The position numbers were made by a program, and so were the translations under genes. Of a DNA stretch of 37,004 nucleotides, positions 16,672-24,067 are shown piece after piece. Origin of the DNA: Syntrophomonadaceae bacterium (GTDB taxonomy: Bacteria; Bacillota; Syntrophomonadia; Syntrophomonadales; Syntrophothermaceae); the NCBI GenBank assembly GCA_012799365.1, contig JAAZLJ010000160.1, positions 1 through 37,004 on the forward strand, in the 5' to 3' direction. Each line of letters opens with the position of its first letter. The stretch's first letter is position 1. The notes under the pieces were generated by a model. That model was not told the origin of the DNA. It ran no database searches and saw only the letters and a program-made list of their open reading frames with translations.

Positions 16672-18066
16672 ATGGGTATATATAATGACTACCAGGTAAA
16701 TCCAGCAGTACTGGTATGGGGAAACCATACCCGCGCCCGCCGGCTGGCGCAAGCTATCAGCCAGCAGCAGCCAGTCATCTGGGCGGCACCAGAAAAACCG
16801 GACTACCCGATTACAGAATTTCCTGGGCGCACGATCTGGGGCCGGGACCTGGCCTACCTGCGCGGTCAGGTAGGAAGATTCACCATAGGCCTGGGCCCGA
16901 CACCAATGGAAGAACTGGAAGTAGGCCAGATAATTCTGGTACCATTCCCGGCCCGACCGATTCTGGATTATCCGGATGAAACCAGCACCACCGGAAAAAA
17001 CCTGGTATTCATCCTGTCAGAACTGGGGCGAGGAACTTATGCCGAAGCCTTATCCCAACTCTCAGCTCTGGCGGTTACCAATCGGGTAACCGTAATAACC
17101 GACGATGTTCAGGTAAACTTCTTCGAAGGTGAAGCCCTGTATACCGAGGCCCGCCTTCGGGGAGTGGTTTTTATCCGTACCGATCACCCCCCGGTAGTTA
17201 CACTAAAGAATAGTACTCCACCTGTCTATGAAGTACAGGTATTTGACCCGGCTCTGGGACAGGAAGTGCTGTTAACCGGTGATGCCGTAATTTCGCCCAT
17301 CCCATCGTCAGAGGCCGGGGGGCTGCCAGATTGCCTGAACCTCTCTACGACCACTGATGAACTCCTGACCCATTACCCCGGTCTTACCCACCGGGAAGGT
17401 ATCCTGGTTTTTCCCGATCGGGAAGGAGTTATGACGCAAAAAGAAGAACAATTGGTAATAAGAGCAATGGCTTCCCAGGTCGCCCGCCTGGCGACCGGAC
17501 GGATACGAACGGAATTGTATTACCAGGTGGAGGCCGAGCGGTGTGCTCTGTGCCTTACCTGCTATCGGCTCTGCCCCCACCAGGCTATTGAAATGGTAAA
17601 AGATGATACCTGTAAAAACCTCTACAGAGAGGCATGTCATATCGACCCTCTTGCCTGTCGTGGTTGTGGGCTGTGTTACGCAGAATGCCCGGCCCGGGCT
17701 ATCACTCCGTTGGATCAGACCGAGAGAACCAGCCCCGGGTCGGTAATACTGGCCTGTAAAAACGCCGTGGGAGCTGTGGCGGCCCAATGGCCTGGCCCCG
17801 AAAAGATCAGGCTTTTCCCCTGTGCCGGTGCCATCGGTCTCAACGATATGCTGGAAGCCGTAAAAACCGGCAGCGACGTATATGTAATAGCCTGCTTCCA
17901 GGCCCAATGCCAGCACCAGCATCAGAATCAGCGAGCAGCTGCTCGCTGCCGTCTGCTCAACCGCTGGCTGGCACGAATGGGCCTGCCTGAAAAGATAAAA
18001 TTTATTAAATTATCTGCCGCTGACCGGGTCGAAACGCTGGCGGCCAGAATGAGGGATAAGAAATGA
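16672..18066 (+). CDS. Flavin-less HdrA-like protein with two ferredoxin sites fused to an MvhD domain
   Basis: A 464-aa cytoplasmic electron-transfer protein. Residues 1-280 follow the HdrA pattern weakly (NLVFILSELGRGTYAEAL where HdrA has the VQCVGSRD block; GILVFPDREGVMTQKEEQ where HdrA has its late FAD-contact segment). The dinucleotide glycine motif and the HdrA cysteines are gone. Two 4Fe-4S sites follow: C291, C294, C297, C301 and C329, C332, C335, C339. The last 110 residues match MvhD-type 2Fe-2S proteins (C362, C384 in PCAGAIG, C408 and C413 in ACFQAQCQH). It leads an operon with MetV, MetF and a second HdrA-like protein, so it probably carries electrons to or from the reductase. 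Confidence 0.75.
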   Translation: MGIYNDYQVNPAVLVWGNHTRARRLAQAISQQQPVIWAAPEKPDYPITEFPGRTIWGRDLAYLRGQVGRFTIGLGPTPMEELEVGQIILVPFPARPILDYPDETSTTGKNLVFILSELGRGTYAEALSQLSALAVTNRVTVITDDVQVNFFEGEALYTEARLRGVVFIRTDHPPVVTLKNSTPPVYEVQVFDPALGQEVLLTGDAVISPIPSSEAGGLPDCLNLSTTTDELLTHYPGLTHREGILVFPDREGVMTQKEEQLVIRAMASQVARLATGRIRTELYYQVEAERCALCLTCYRLCPHQAIEMVKDDTCKNLYREACHIDPLACRGCGLCYAECPARAITPLDQTERTSPGSVILACKNAVGAVAAQWPGPEKIRLFPCAGAIGLNDMLEAVKTGSDVYVIACFQAQCQHQHQNQRAAARCRLLNRWLARMGLPEKIKFIKLSAADRVETLAARMRDKK

Positions 18067-18737
18067 TCATTGGAGAACTGAAACCTCTAAATGAAATAGC
18101 GGCCAAAGTCCAGGGCTATAAACGCATTCTGGTGGCAGGCTGTGGAGGGTGTGTAACCGTATGCCAGACCGGGGGAGCTGCCCAGGCGGAAACCCTGGCC
18201 CGTCTATTGGCATTGACTCTAGATGAACCCAAGACCACCGTGGAATGGATCAGCCCCACCCGCCAGTGCGAGTGGGAATTCATCGAGCCCCTGCGGGAAC
18301 AGGTACAGAATTTTGATGTGGTACTTTCTATTGCCTGCGGGGTGGGTGTACAGGCGGTAGCTGAACTGCTGGCGGGTTTCCCCGTCCTACCCGGATTGAA
18401 CACCACTTTTATGGGCATGCCGGTACAACCAGGCCAGTTCGAAGAAAGATGCCAGGCCTGTGGAGACTGTATCCTGGATCTAACCGCAGGCATCTGCCCG
18501 GTAGCCCGGTGTTCCAAAAGCCTGTTAAACGGACCCTGCGGAGGATCTCAGAATGGTAAATGTGAGATATCCCCCGATACCCCTTGTGCATGGCAGCTGA
18601 TCTATGAACGTCTGGAGCTTATGGGCAAACTGGAGAACCTGGAAAAACTGGTTCTGCCCCGAGACTGGTCCCGCAGCCGTGACGGCGGCCCCAGACGAAT
18701 GGTGAGAGAGGATTTGAGCTTGGATGACGAGGAGTAA
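18063..18737 (+). CDS. metV: MetV-type methylenetetrahydrofolate reductase partner (MTHFR C-terminal domain)
   Basis: A 224-aa protein of the MTHFR_C family, the small iron-sulfur/zinc partner of MetF in acetogens. The N-terminus has GCGGCVTVC in an ILVAGCGGCVTVCQTGG context. The second half is rich in Cys: CQACGDCILDL, GICPVARCSKSLLNGPCGG and GKCEI, enough for one or two metal clusters. ATGA overlap with the preceding gene and a 14-bp overlap with metF show translational coupling. It should relay electrons between the HdrA/MvhD proteins and the flavin of MetF. Confidence 0.88.
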   Translation: MIIGELKPLNEIAAKVQGYKRILVAGCGGCVTVCQTGGAAQAETLARLLALTLDEPKTTVEWISPTRQCEWEFIEPLREQVQNFDVVLSIACGVGVQAVAELLAGFPVLPGLNTTFMGMPVQPGQFEERCQACGDCILDLTAGICPVARCSKSLLNGPCGGSQNGKCEISPDTPCAWQLIYERLELMGKLENLEKLVLPRDWSRSRDGGPRRMVREDLSLDDEE

Positions 18738-19632
18738 CCTGCAGCGAGTGCTGCAAGAAGGACATTTTGCGGTAACCGCGGAGATCGGCCCACCAAGAAG
18801 CTGCAATACCGAATTCGTACGGCGCAAGGGCAGCCTGGTACAGGGTTATGCCGATGCCTTCAATGTTACCGATAACCAAACTGCTATTGCCCGCATGTCC
18901 AGCATAGCCGCGGCAGCTATACTTCAGCAGGAGGGCCTGGAACCGGTGGTACAGATGACCTGCCGGGATCGCAACCGTATCGGCCTGCAGTCTGATATCC
19001 TGGGGGCGGCGGCTCTGGGACTGACCAACATCCTGTGCCTTACCGGTGACCATCAGAGTTTCGGCAACCATCCGGAGGCCAAGAATGTGTTTGATCTGGA
19101 TTCTATTCAGCTCATCCACACCGCCAGAATGATGCGGGATGAAGGTCGATTCATCTGCGGGGATGAGATAAAGGTTCGACCCCAACTGTTTATCGGCTGC
19201 GTGGCCAACCCTTTTGCTGACCCCTTCCCCTTCCGGGTAGTACGACTCAAAAAGAAGATCGAAGCCGGGGCCCAGTTCGTTCAAACCCAATGCGTCCTGG
19301 AGATGGACCGTTTTCGCCGCTTTATGGAGATGGTATGTGCCGAAGGTTTACATGAAAAGACCGCGATCCTGGCCGGTGTTATGCCCATCAAGTCGGCTCG
19401 TATGGCCCGCTATATGCAAAAGAACGTGGCGGGGATGATGGTATCTGACCAGCTCTGTGAGCGTCTGGAGAAAGCGGAAGATGTACCCAAGGAAGCGATA
19501 AATATCGTGGTGGAACAGATCAACCAGATTCGGGAGATTCCGGGGGTGCGGGGTATCCACATCATGGCGGTGGCCTGGGAAGAAATGGTTCCCGAAATCG
19601 TCCGCCGGGCTGGCCTGTATCCCAGACCGTAA
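18724..19632 (+). CDS. metF: Methylenetetrahydrofolate reductase
   Basis: A 302-aa FAD-dependent TIM-barrel enzyme that interconverts 5,10-methylene-THF and 5-methyl-THF. Family features: FAVTAEIGPPRS with the catalytic Glu, NVTDNQTAIARMSS, LGLTNILCLTGDHQ (flavin site) and GAQFVQTQCVLEMDRF. The ATG at 18724 overlaps the end of metV. The pairing with MetV places it with the ferredoxin/Hdr-linked enzymes of anaerobes rather than the simple NADH enzyme of E. coli. It could serve the methyl branch of the Wood-Ljungdahl pathway or methionine synthesis; no other pathway genes are in view. Confidence 0.93.
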   Translation: MTRSNLQRVLQEGHFAVTAEIGPPRSCNTEFVRRKGSLVQGYADAFNVTDNQTAIARMSSIAAAAILQQEGLEPVVQMTCRDRNRIGLQSDILGAAALGLTNILCLTGDHQSFGNHPEAKNVFDLDSIQLIHTARMMRDEGRFICGDEIKVRPQLFIGCVANPFADPFPFRVVRLKKKIEAGAQFVQTQCVLEMDRFRRFMEMVCAEGLHEKTAILAGVMPIKSARMARYMQKNVAGMMVSDQLCERLEKAEDVPKEAINIVVEQINQIREIPGVRGIHIMAVAWEEMVPEIVRRAGLYPRP

Positions 19633-19652
19633 CCGAGATCTAATTCAATATA

Positions 19653-19770
19653 AAAATTGAAACCGCAAGATATACGCTGATGGATGCAGATGATAAAAGC
19701 GTTCTCTGCGTCAAAAATAATTGAACGAAATCGGCGTTAATCTGCGTCTAATCATTCATTCTGCGTCTAC
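19653..19770. repeat. Dispersed repeat (module A and decayed inverted units) inside the operon
   Basis: A forward module A lies at 19653-19691 (AATTGAAACCGCAAGATATA, then CGCTGATGGATGCAGAT). It is followed by reverse-sense fragments carrying repeated TCTGCGTC words up to 19770. It fills the space between metF and the hdrA-like gene. Confidence 0.6.
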
Positions 19771-19792
19771 TAGGATCTATGGAGGATATGTT

Positions 19793-20791
19793 ATGGCAGA
19801 GGTATTAATCATTGGGGGTGGAGTAGCAGGACTGGAGGCTGCTCTTACCCTGGCCCGCAGCGGAGTACGCTCCATTATAGTTGAAAAAAATACTGCTCTC
19901 GGAGGGCAGGCCCGCCACTACAACTGCAAGGCTGTAGATGGCGTCTGCCAGGCCTGTGGTGCCTGCCTGGCCCTGCAGAAAGCCGAAGAAGCCCTTAAAG
20001 ATGATTACATTCGCATCCTGGTCGGAGCAGAAATAGCCGGGTTAGAAAATGACCACGGCAGTTATACCGTGGCTATTCGCTATAAGGAGCAGCTGCTTAA
20101 CCAAACTGTGACCGGCATTGTGGTAGCCGTAGGGCTATCTCTATGGCCGACTGAAAAAAGGGGTGAATTTGGCTATACCCAGCTGCCCGGGGTGGTCACT
20201 TCTCTGGATCTGGAAATTATCCTCCAACAGTCCCCGGAAGCATTGGGTCTGGCACCGCGGGTGGCTTTCGTCCAGTGTGTTGGTTCACGCGATTCTGCCC
20301 GGGGGGTTCCCTACTGTTCTCGGGTATGCTGTTTTTATGTACCCCGGCTGGCTAACCTGTTACAATCCAGCCATACCGGTTCTGAAGTGGATATTTTCTA
20401 CCTGGATCGCCAGCACTATGAGAGTATCTATTCGGCTTCCCCGCCTTCCTGCCGCTACATCCGAGCTATGCCTGGAAAGGTAACCACGGCTCCTGAGAGC
20501 CAGTTACAGGTAGCTTATGTAGACCCCTTGACAGGAAAGCTGGTTAACCAGGATTACGATTGGGTAGTATTATGTCCGGCAATTCTCCCTTCTCGAGAAG
20601 TATCGCAATTGGCATCCTTACTCCAGATTACTCTCGATAACGGAGGTTTCATCGCTGTACACGAAGGAGTGTTTACCAATCAGACTGGCATCGTAGCAGC
20701 CGGTGCCTGTACCGGTCCTATGTCCATCATCGAAAGTGTAGCCAGCGGCCAGGCAGCAGCCGGAGAAATGCTGCACTACCTAAGGATTTAG
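19793..20791 (+). CDS. HdrA-like FAD protein without ferredoxin domains
   Basis: A 332-aa flavoprotein. The start is ATG 19793, 7 nt after GGAGG; an in-frame upstream start at 19721 would be made of repeat DNA. The N-terminus has the FAD motif VLIIGGGVAGLEAALTLA and VEKNTALGGQA, followed by CQACGACLAL. The middle has the HdrA block VQCVGSRD and PYCSRVCCFY. The C-terminal IVAAGACTGPMSIIESVASG is the second FAD contact. It stops where full HdrA would continue into 4Fe-4S domains; those are instead in the first gene of the operon. No HdrB or HdrC is present. It probably forms a complex with the MetF/MetV/MvhD proteins. Confidence 0.85.
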   Translation: MAEVLIIGGGVAGLEAALTLARSGVRSIIVEKNTALGGQARHYNCKAVDGVCQACGACLALQKAEEALKDDYIRILVGAEIAGLENDHGSYTVAIRYKEQLLNQTVTGIVVAVGLSLWPTEKRGEFGYTQLPGVVTSLDLEIILQQSPEALGLAPRVAFVQCVGSRDSARGVPYCSRVCCFYVPRLANLLQSSHTGSEVDIFYLDRQHYESIYSASPPSCRYIRAMPGKVTTAPESQLQVAYVDPLTGKLVNQDYDWVVLCPAILPSREVSQLASLLQITLDNGGFIAVHEGVFTNQTGIVAAGACTGPMSIIESVASGQAAAGEMLHYLRI

Positions 20792-21016
20792 TTTGGTTAG
20801 AATACGATCCAGGATGCTGGTAAATTCAGCAATACGCTCTCGTTCGTCTCGGGTAGTGAAATGATGCTGCTCTATATCGTAGAGGGCTATGAGTTTGGCA
20901 TGCATTATCTTCTCCTTCAAGGTCATGCAGGGCGACCGAAAATAGGACATCACCTTCTTCGCCACCTTCCTCTCTTCTCCACTTAATCCCTGCATCGACA
21001 CGGCCCGTCGGTTCAT
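20780..21016 (-). CDS. Small helical protein of unknown function
   Basis: A 78-aa basic protein (MNRRAVSMQGLSGEERKVAK, later IALYDIEQHHFTTRDERERI). The strong GGGGGAGGTG ribosome site 6 nt before its ATG supports real expression. It is mostly helical, with no membrane segment or signal peptide, and I do not recognise the family. It runs opposite to the HdrA-like gene and the two ends overlap by 12 bp. Repeat DNA starts directly upstream of it. Confidence 0.55.
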   Translation of the reverse strand: MNRRAVSMQGLSGEERKVAKKVMSYFRSPCMTLKEKIMHAKLIALYDIEQHHFTTRDERERIAEFTSILDRILTKLNP

Positions 21017-21038
21017 GAATTCACCTCCCCCACCTTTT

Positions 21039-21127
21039 ATGAAAATAGTTTTGAAACCGCTGATGGACTGCAGTCGACAAGTCCGGGAGCGAGCGGGTTA
21101 ACCACACTCCATAAACGCTGTTTTCAT
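21039..21127. repeat. Short repeat unit bounded by ATGAAAA and TTTTCAT
   Basis: An 89-bp unit: the module A start ATGAAAATAGTTTTGAAACC, joined to a reverse module B (21066-21110, GCGGGTTAACCACACTCC), ending TTTTCAT. The 7-bp ends are perfect inverted repeats. Confidence 0.6.
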
Positions 21128-21132
21128 GTCCC

Positions 21133-21210
21133 TGATGGTGATACCTCCGGTATCATGGAGGTCTGTTACAAAATTGAAACCGCAGATATACGCTGATGAA
21201 CGTAGATTAA
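21133..21210. repeat. Modules C and A of the dispersed repeat
   Basis: Module C at 21133-21165 is a small hairpin (TGATACC, two bases, GGTATCA in context). Module A follows at 21170-21210 (TTGAAACCGCAGATATACGC). Confidence 0.6.
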
Positions 21211-21380
21211 TAAAAAAACACACTTGCTCCTACGACGAAAACATATTATTTTTGCAGTGGAATCATTAAGTTAAGTCTATGTAGATAAGGCTGGAAAACT
21301 TCGAGAAAATTTTATCCCTTATAGGAAATATTTTTATAGTTGACGGTAAACCCGCATTGATGCTACCATGATAATCAATA

Positions 21381-21409
21381 TTGTATTATCACCATATAAT
21401 CGCTATATA
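21381..21409 (+). promoter_or_regulatory. Candidate promoter for the T-box transcript
   Basis: TTGTAT, a 17-nt spacer and TATATA lie just before the T-box. A second candidate, TTGACG (21340) with TACCAT at 18-nt spacing, lies further upstream. The rest of 21211-21380 shows no gene. Confidence 0.45.
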
Positions 21410-21419
21410 CTTGTAAAAC

Positions 21420-21655
21420 ATTGACTGGGAAGTCATCACCAACCTCCAGTACAGAGAGCCGGGAACGGTGCAAGCCGGCATGGAATGGAGATGAATGCCA
21501 CCCAGGAGTGCTGGTGAAAACCGGGAACCGGGTCAAGCCAGACGGCACCCTCCGTTAAAGGGAGTTAAGCGGGCTTTTTAGCCAAATAGGGTGGTACCGC
21601 GGGAATAACTCTCGTCCCTGACCGGGGATGAGGGTTTATTTATTTTTAGAGGGAG
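21420..21655 (+). promoter_or_regulatory. T-box riboswitch (tRNA-sensing antitermination leader)
   Basis: All main parts are visible. Stem I base is TCACCA (21436) with TGGTGA (21512). The AGTA of the specifier loop, AGAGAGCC and its apical hairpin (GCCGG/CCGGC) follow. The 14-nt core T-box AGGGTGGTACCGCGGG is at 21588-21603. A terminator (CTCTCGTCCC with GGGGATGAGGG) is followed by TTTATTTATTTTT. The specifier triplet is uncertain: by position after GAA it is GCC (Ala, 21497-21499) or TGC (Cys, 21496-21498). Uncharged cognate tRNA should allow readthrough into the Lrp and aminotransferase genes. Confidence 0.93.
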
Positions 21656-21666
21656 ATGAATTATTT

Positions 21667-22155
21667 ATGGAACTGGAGCGTAAAATCCTCAAACTTTACG
21701 AAAAAGATGCCACTTTAAATCATCAACAAATGGCAATCATGCTGGGCGTGGATGAAAAGACTGTAACTGACACCATTGCCCGACTGGAAAAAGAAGGAGT
21801 TATCCTGGGGTACAACGCTATCATAAACTGGGAGAAATGGGGTGACGACGGAGTTACCGCCATGATCGATGTCAAAGTGGTACCCGAGCGGGAGGTAGGT
21901 TTTGATAGTATCGCGGAAAGGGTCTCCCGCTATCCTGAGGTAAGGTGTGTCTATCTTATGAGCGGTACCTATGACCTTTCGGTGGTGGTGCAGGGTGAAA
22001 CCATGAAAGACGTAGCCCGGTTTGTGGCTGAGAAACTGGCCACCCTGGAACATGTACAGAGCACGACCTCCCATTTTGTCCTTAAACGATATAAACAGGA
22101 CAACTTCCTTTTTAATGACAAGGAAGAAGATCGGAGGTTGGTGGTCAGTCCGTGA
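21667..22155 (+). CDS. Lrp/AsnC family transcriptional regulator
   Basis: A 162-aa protein. The ATG at 21667 (MELERKILKLYEKDATLNHQ) follows AGAGGGAG. An in-frame ATG at 21628 lies inside the T-box terminator and is rejected. The N-terminal winged helix (QQMAIMLGVDEKTVTDTIAR, then LEKEGVILGY) is followed by an RAM/AsnC ligand domain (VRCVYLMSGTYDLSVVVQG). Such regulators respond to amino acids. It is coupled by a 4-bp overlap to an aminotransferase, its likely target or functional partner, and both are under T-box control. Confidence 0.9.
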   Translation: MELERKILKLYEKDATLNHQQMAIMLGVDEKTVTDTIARLEKEGVILGYNAIINWEKWGDDGVTAMIDVKVVPEREVGFDSIAERVSRYPEVRCVYLMSGTYDLSVVVQGETMKDVARFVAEKLATLEHVQSTTSHFVLKRYKQDNFLFNDKEEDRRLVVSP

Positions 22156-23363
22156 GCAACATGAAGAAATACCTCAACCCCAGGGTAGCTGCCATACCAC
22201 CGTCAGGCATCCGCAAGTTCTTTGATCTCGTAGTCCAGACTCAGGGGGTTATTTCTCTGGGAGTAGGCGAACCTGACTTTGTTACCCCCTGGCATATCCG
22301 TGAAGCGTGTTTTTACTCCCTGGAAAAAGGCTATACCATGTACACTTCTAACCTGGGTATGCCGGAACTACGCCAGGAAATTGCTGCTTACATGCTGCGC
22401 ACCTATGGGCTGGAATATGACCCGGAGACCGAAATCCTGGTAACCGTAGGGGTAAGTGAAGCGGTTGACCTGGCTATTCGCAGCCTGGTATCCGTTGGAG
22501 ATGAGGTTCTCATACCGGAACCGTCCTACGTTTCCTATCTTCCGGTCTCGGATCTGGCTTACGCCAAATCGGTTTCACTTACCACTACCGCAGACAACGA
22601 ATTTCGTCTTACTCGTGAGGAGTTGGCCGCCCGGGTTACATCACAAAGCAAATTGCTCGTACTCCCCTACCCCAACAACCCCACCGGGGGTATAATGCGC
22701 AGAGAAGACCTGGCCGATTTGGTGGACGTGATTATAGATAATGACCTGATAGTGGTTTCTGATGAAATCTACAGCGAACTGACCTATGCCGGAGAACACG
22801 TTTCCATCGCTTCTCTACCCGGGATGCGAGACCGCACTGTGGTTCTTAACGGATTTTCCAAGGCTTTCGCTATGACCGGTTGGAGAATCGGGTACGCATG
22901 TGGTCATGCAGATATCATCGCTACCATGAATAAAATTCACCAGTACACCATGCTGTGCGCCCCCATCATGGGTCAGGTGGCCGCAATGGAAGCCCTGCGC
23001 CACGGTAAGCCCGCTATGAGGAAAATGGTCGAAGACTATAATTATCGCCGCAGAGTTATGCTGCAGGGCCTGGCGGACATCGGCCTGGCCTGCTTCGAAC
23101 CCCGGGGAGCCTTCTATGTTTTCCCCTCTATTCAGGTTACCGGTATGAACAGCGAGGAGTTCGCAGAAAAGCTGCTGCAAGAAGAAAAAGTAGCCGTAGT
23201 ACCCGGAAATGCCTTTGGGCCAAGTGGAGAAGGTTTTATACGCTGCTGTTACGCCGCCAGCCTGGATAACATCGAGGAGGCTCTACAGCGCATGGGACGC
23301 TTCGTAGAACGCCATCGGAGCCAAAAGCCGAGCAGTTCCACCGCCGCCGCCTGTCGTAATTAA
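22152..23363 (+). CDS. Class I/II PLP-dependent aminotransferase
   Basis: A 403-aa enzyme of the aspartate/aromatic aminotransferase (PatA-like) group. It starts at GTG 22152, overlapping the Lrp stop (GTGA). Motifs: ISLGVGEPDFVTP, YTSNLGMPELRQEIA, LPYPNNPTGG, VVSDEIYSEL, and FSKAFAMTGWRIGY with the Schiff-base Lys. The substrate cannot be fixed from sequence. Its co-regulation by a T-box and an Lrp homologue suggests it makes or consumes the amino acid carried by the sensed tRNA. Confidence 0.9.
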   Translation: MSNMKKYLNPRVAAIPPSGIRKFFDLVVQTQGVISLGVGEPDFVTPWHIREACFYSLEKGYTMYTSNLGMPELRQEIAAYMLRTYGLEYDPETEILVTVGVSEAVDLAIRSLVSVGDEVLIPEPSYVSYLPVSDLAYAKSVSLTTTADNEFRLTREELAARVTSQSKLLVLPYPNNPTGGIMRREDLADLVDVIIDNDLIVVSDEIYSELTYAGEHVSIASLPGMRDRTVVLNGFSKAFAMTGWRIGYACGHADIIATMNKIHQYTMLCAPIMGQVAAMEALRHGKPAMRKMVEDYNYRRRVMLQGLADIGLACFEPRGAFYVFPSIQVTGMNSEEFAEKLLQEEKVAVVPGNAFGPSGEGFIRCCYAASLDNIEEALQRMGRFVERHRSQKPSSSTAAACRN

Positions 23364-23425
23364 TCAAAATATCAATATTTAAAAGAGAAAAAGACGATTT
23401 TCTACTAAAGGATAATCTGCAAAAT

Positions 23426-23469
23426 AGGTAGAACCTTACTTAGTGTGATTTAAGAAGGGGGTTCTACCT
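23426..23469 (+). promoter_or_regulatory. Inverted repeat flanking a ribosome-binding site
   Basis: AGGTAGAACC (23426-23435) and GGTTCTACCT (23460-23469) are perfect 10-bp arms. The right arm overlaps the end of the AAGAAGGGGG site and ends exactly before the ATG at 23470. Confidence 0.6.
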
Positions 23470-23946
23470 ATGTTGTCCGAACTTACAACTCAAGAGATTA
23501 CCCTTGTGAACCACTTCAACTTGCTGCAGCCGCAGGCGCGTAGAGAAGTGCTCGATTACCTTCACTATACTCTGTTCAAGCAATATCAGCAGGAACTCTA
23601 CTCCTCGGTGCTGGGCAATCCGCTTATCTACAACGGACTGCTGCAGCTGCTGCACATGTGTGAACGCGAAGAAACTTCCATCGAACAAATTAACCGTAAA
23701 TGCAATATCCTGAAATTCATGTTTTATGATAATTACGAACGAGTACATCTCAAGTACGTCGATCTCCTGTCTGAGATACATGCCGAAAGCACTCTGTTTG
23801 ACCTGGGAAGACTGGGCTTCGAACACCTCCACATCGCCATTAGCTCCAACCGCAAAGACTTGATTGGATTTGAAATCAGGGAATTCCTCCAGTTTTTTAA
23901 GAAATTTGCTAACCAGGGGGATAGAGGAAGGATACTGGCCGTCTGA
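23470..23946 (+). CDS. Unknown helical protein, 158 aa
   Basis: The protein (MLSELTTQEITLVNHFNLLQ, later LHMCEREETSIEQINRKCNI) is rich in Leu, Glu and aromatic residues and looks all-helical and cytoplasmic. I see no metal motif, membrane segment or nucleotide site and do not recognise a family. The start is well supported by AAGAAGGGGG eight bases upstream, embedded in an inverted repeat. It stands alone between the aminotransferase and a beta-CASP RNase gene, in the same direction. Confidence 0.65.
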   Translation: MLSELTTQEITLVNHFNLLQPQARREVLDYLHYTLFKQYQQELYSSVLGNPLIYNGLLQLLHMCEREETSIEQINRKCNILKFMFYDNYERVHLKYVDLLSEIHAESTLFDLGRLGFEHLHIAISSNRKDLIGFEIREFLQFFKKFANQGDRGRILAV

Positions 23947-24067
23947 TGTCAAATATCTATTTATATCATTTTTATTCATTTTGTATTATTATTCGGCAGC
24001 CTTCACGTAACCTTTAGCGCTGGTCGCGATATGGACGGACGAATGGTTGCAGAAAGGAGATCTACTT

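Noticed and set aside
19721-19792. Longer N-terminus for the HdrA-like protein
   Set aside because: The extension is encoded by repeat DNA, while the ATG at 19793 has GGAGG at ideal spacing and starts the FAD motif.
21160-21210. CRISPR-like repeat array suspected from recurring GAAACCGCAGAT words
   Set aside because: The words are dispersed over 25 kb without regular spacers and no cas gene is present.
21628-21666. Longer N-terminus for the Lrp-type regulator
   Set aside because: The upstream ATG is part of the T-box terminator stem and has no ribosome site.
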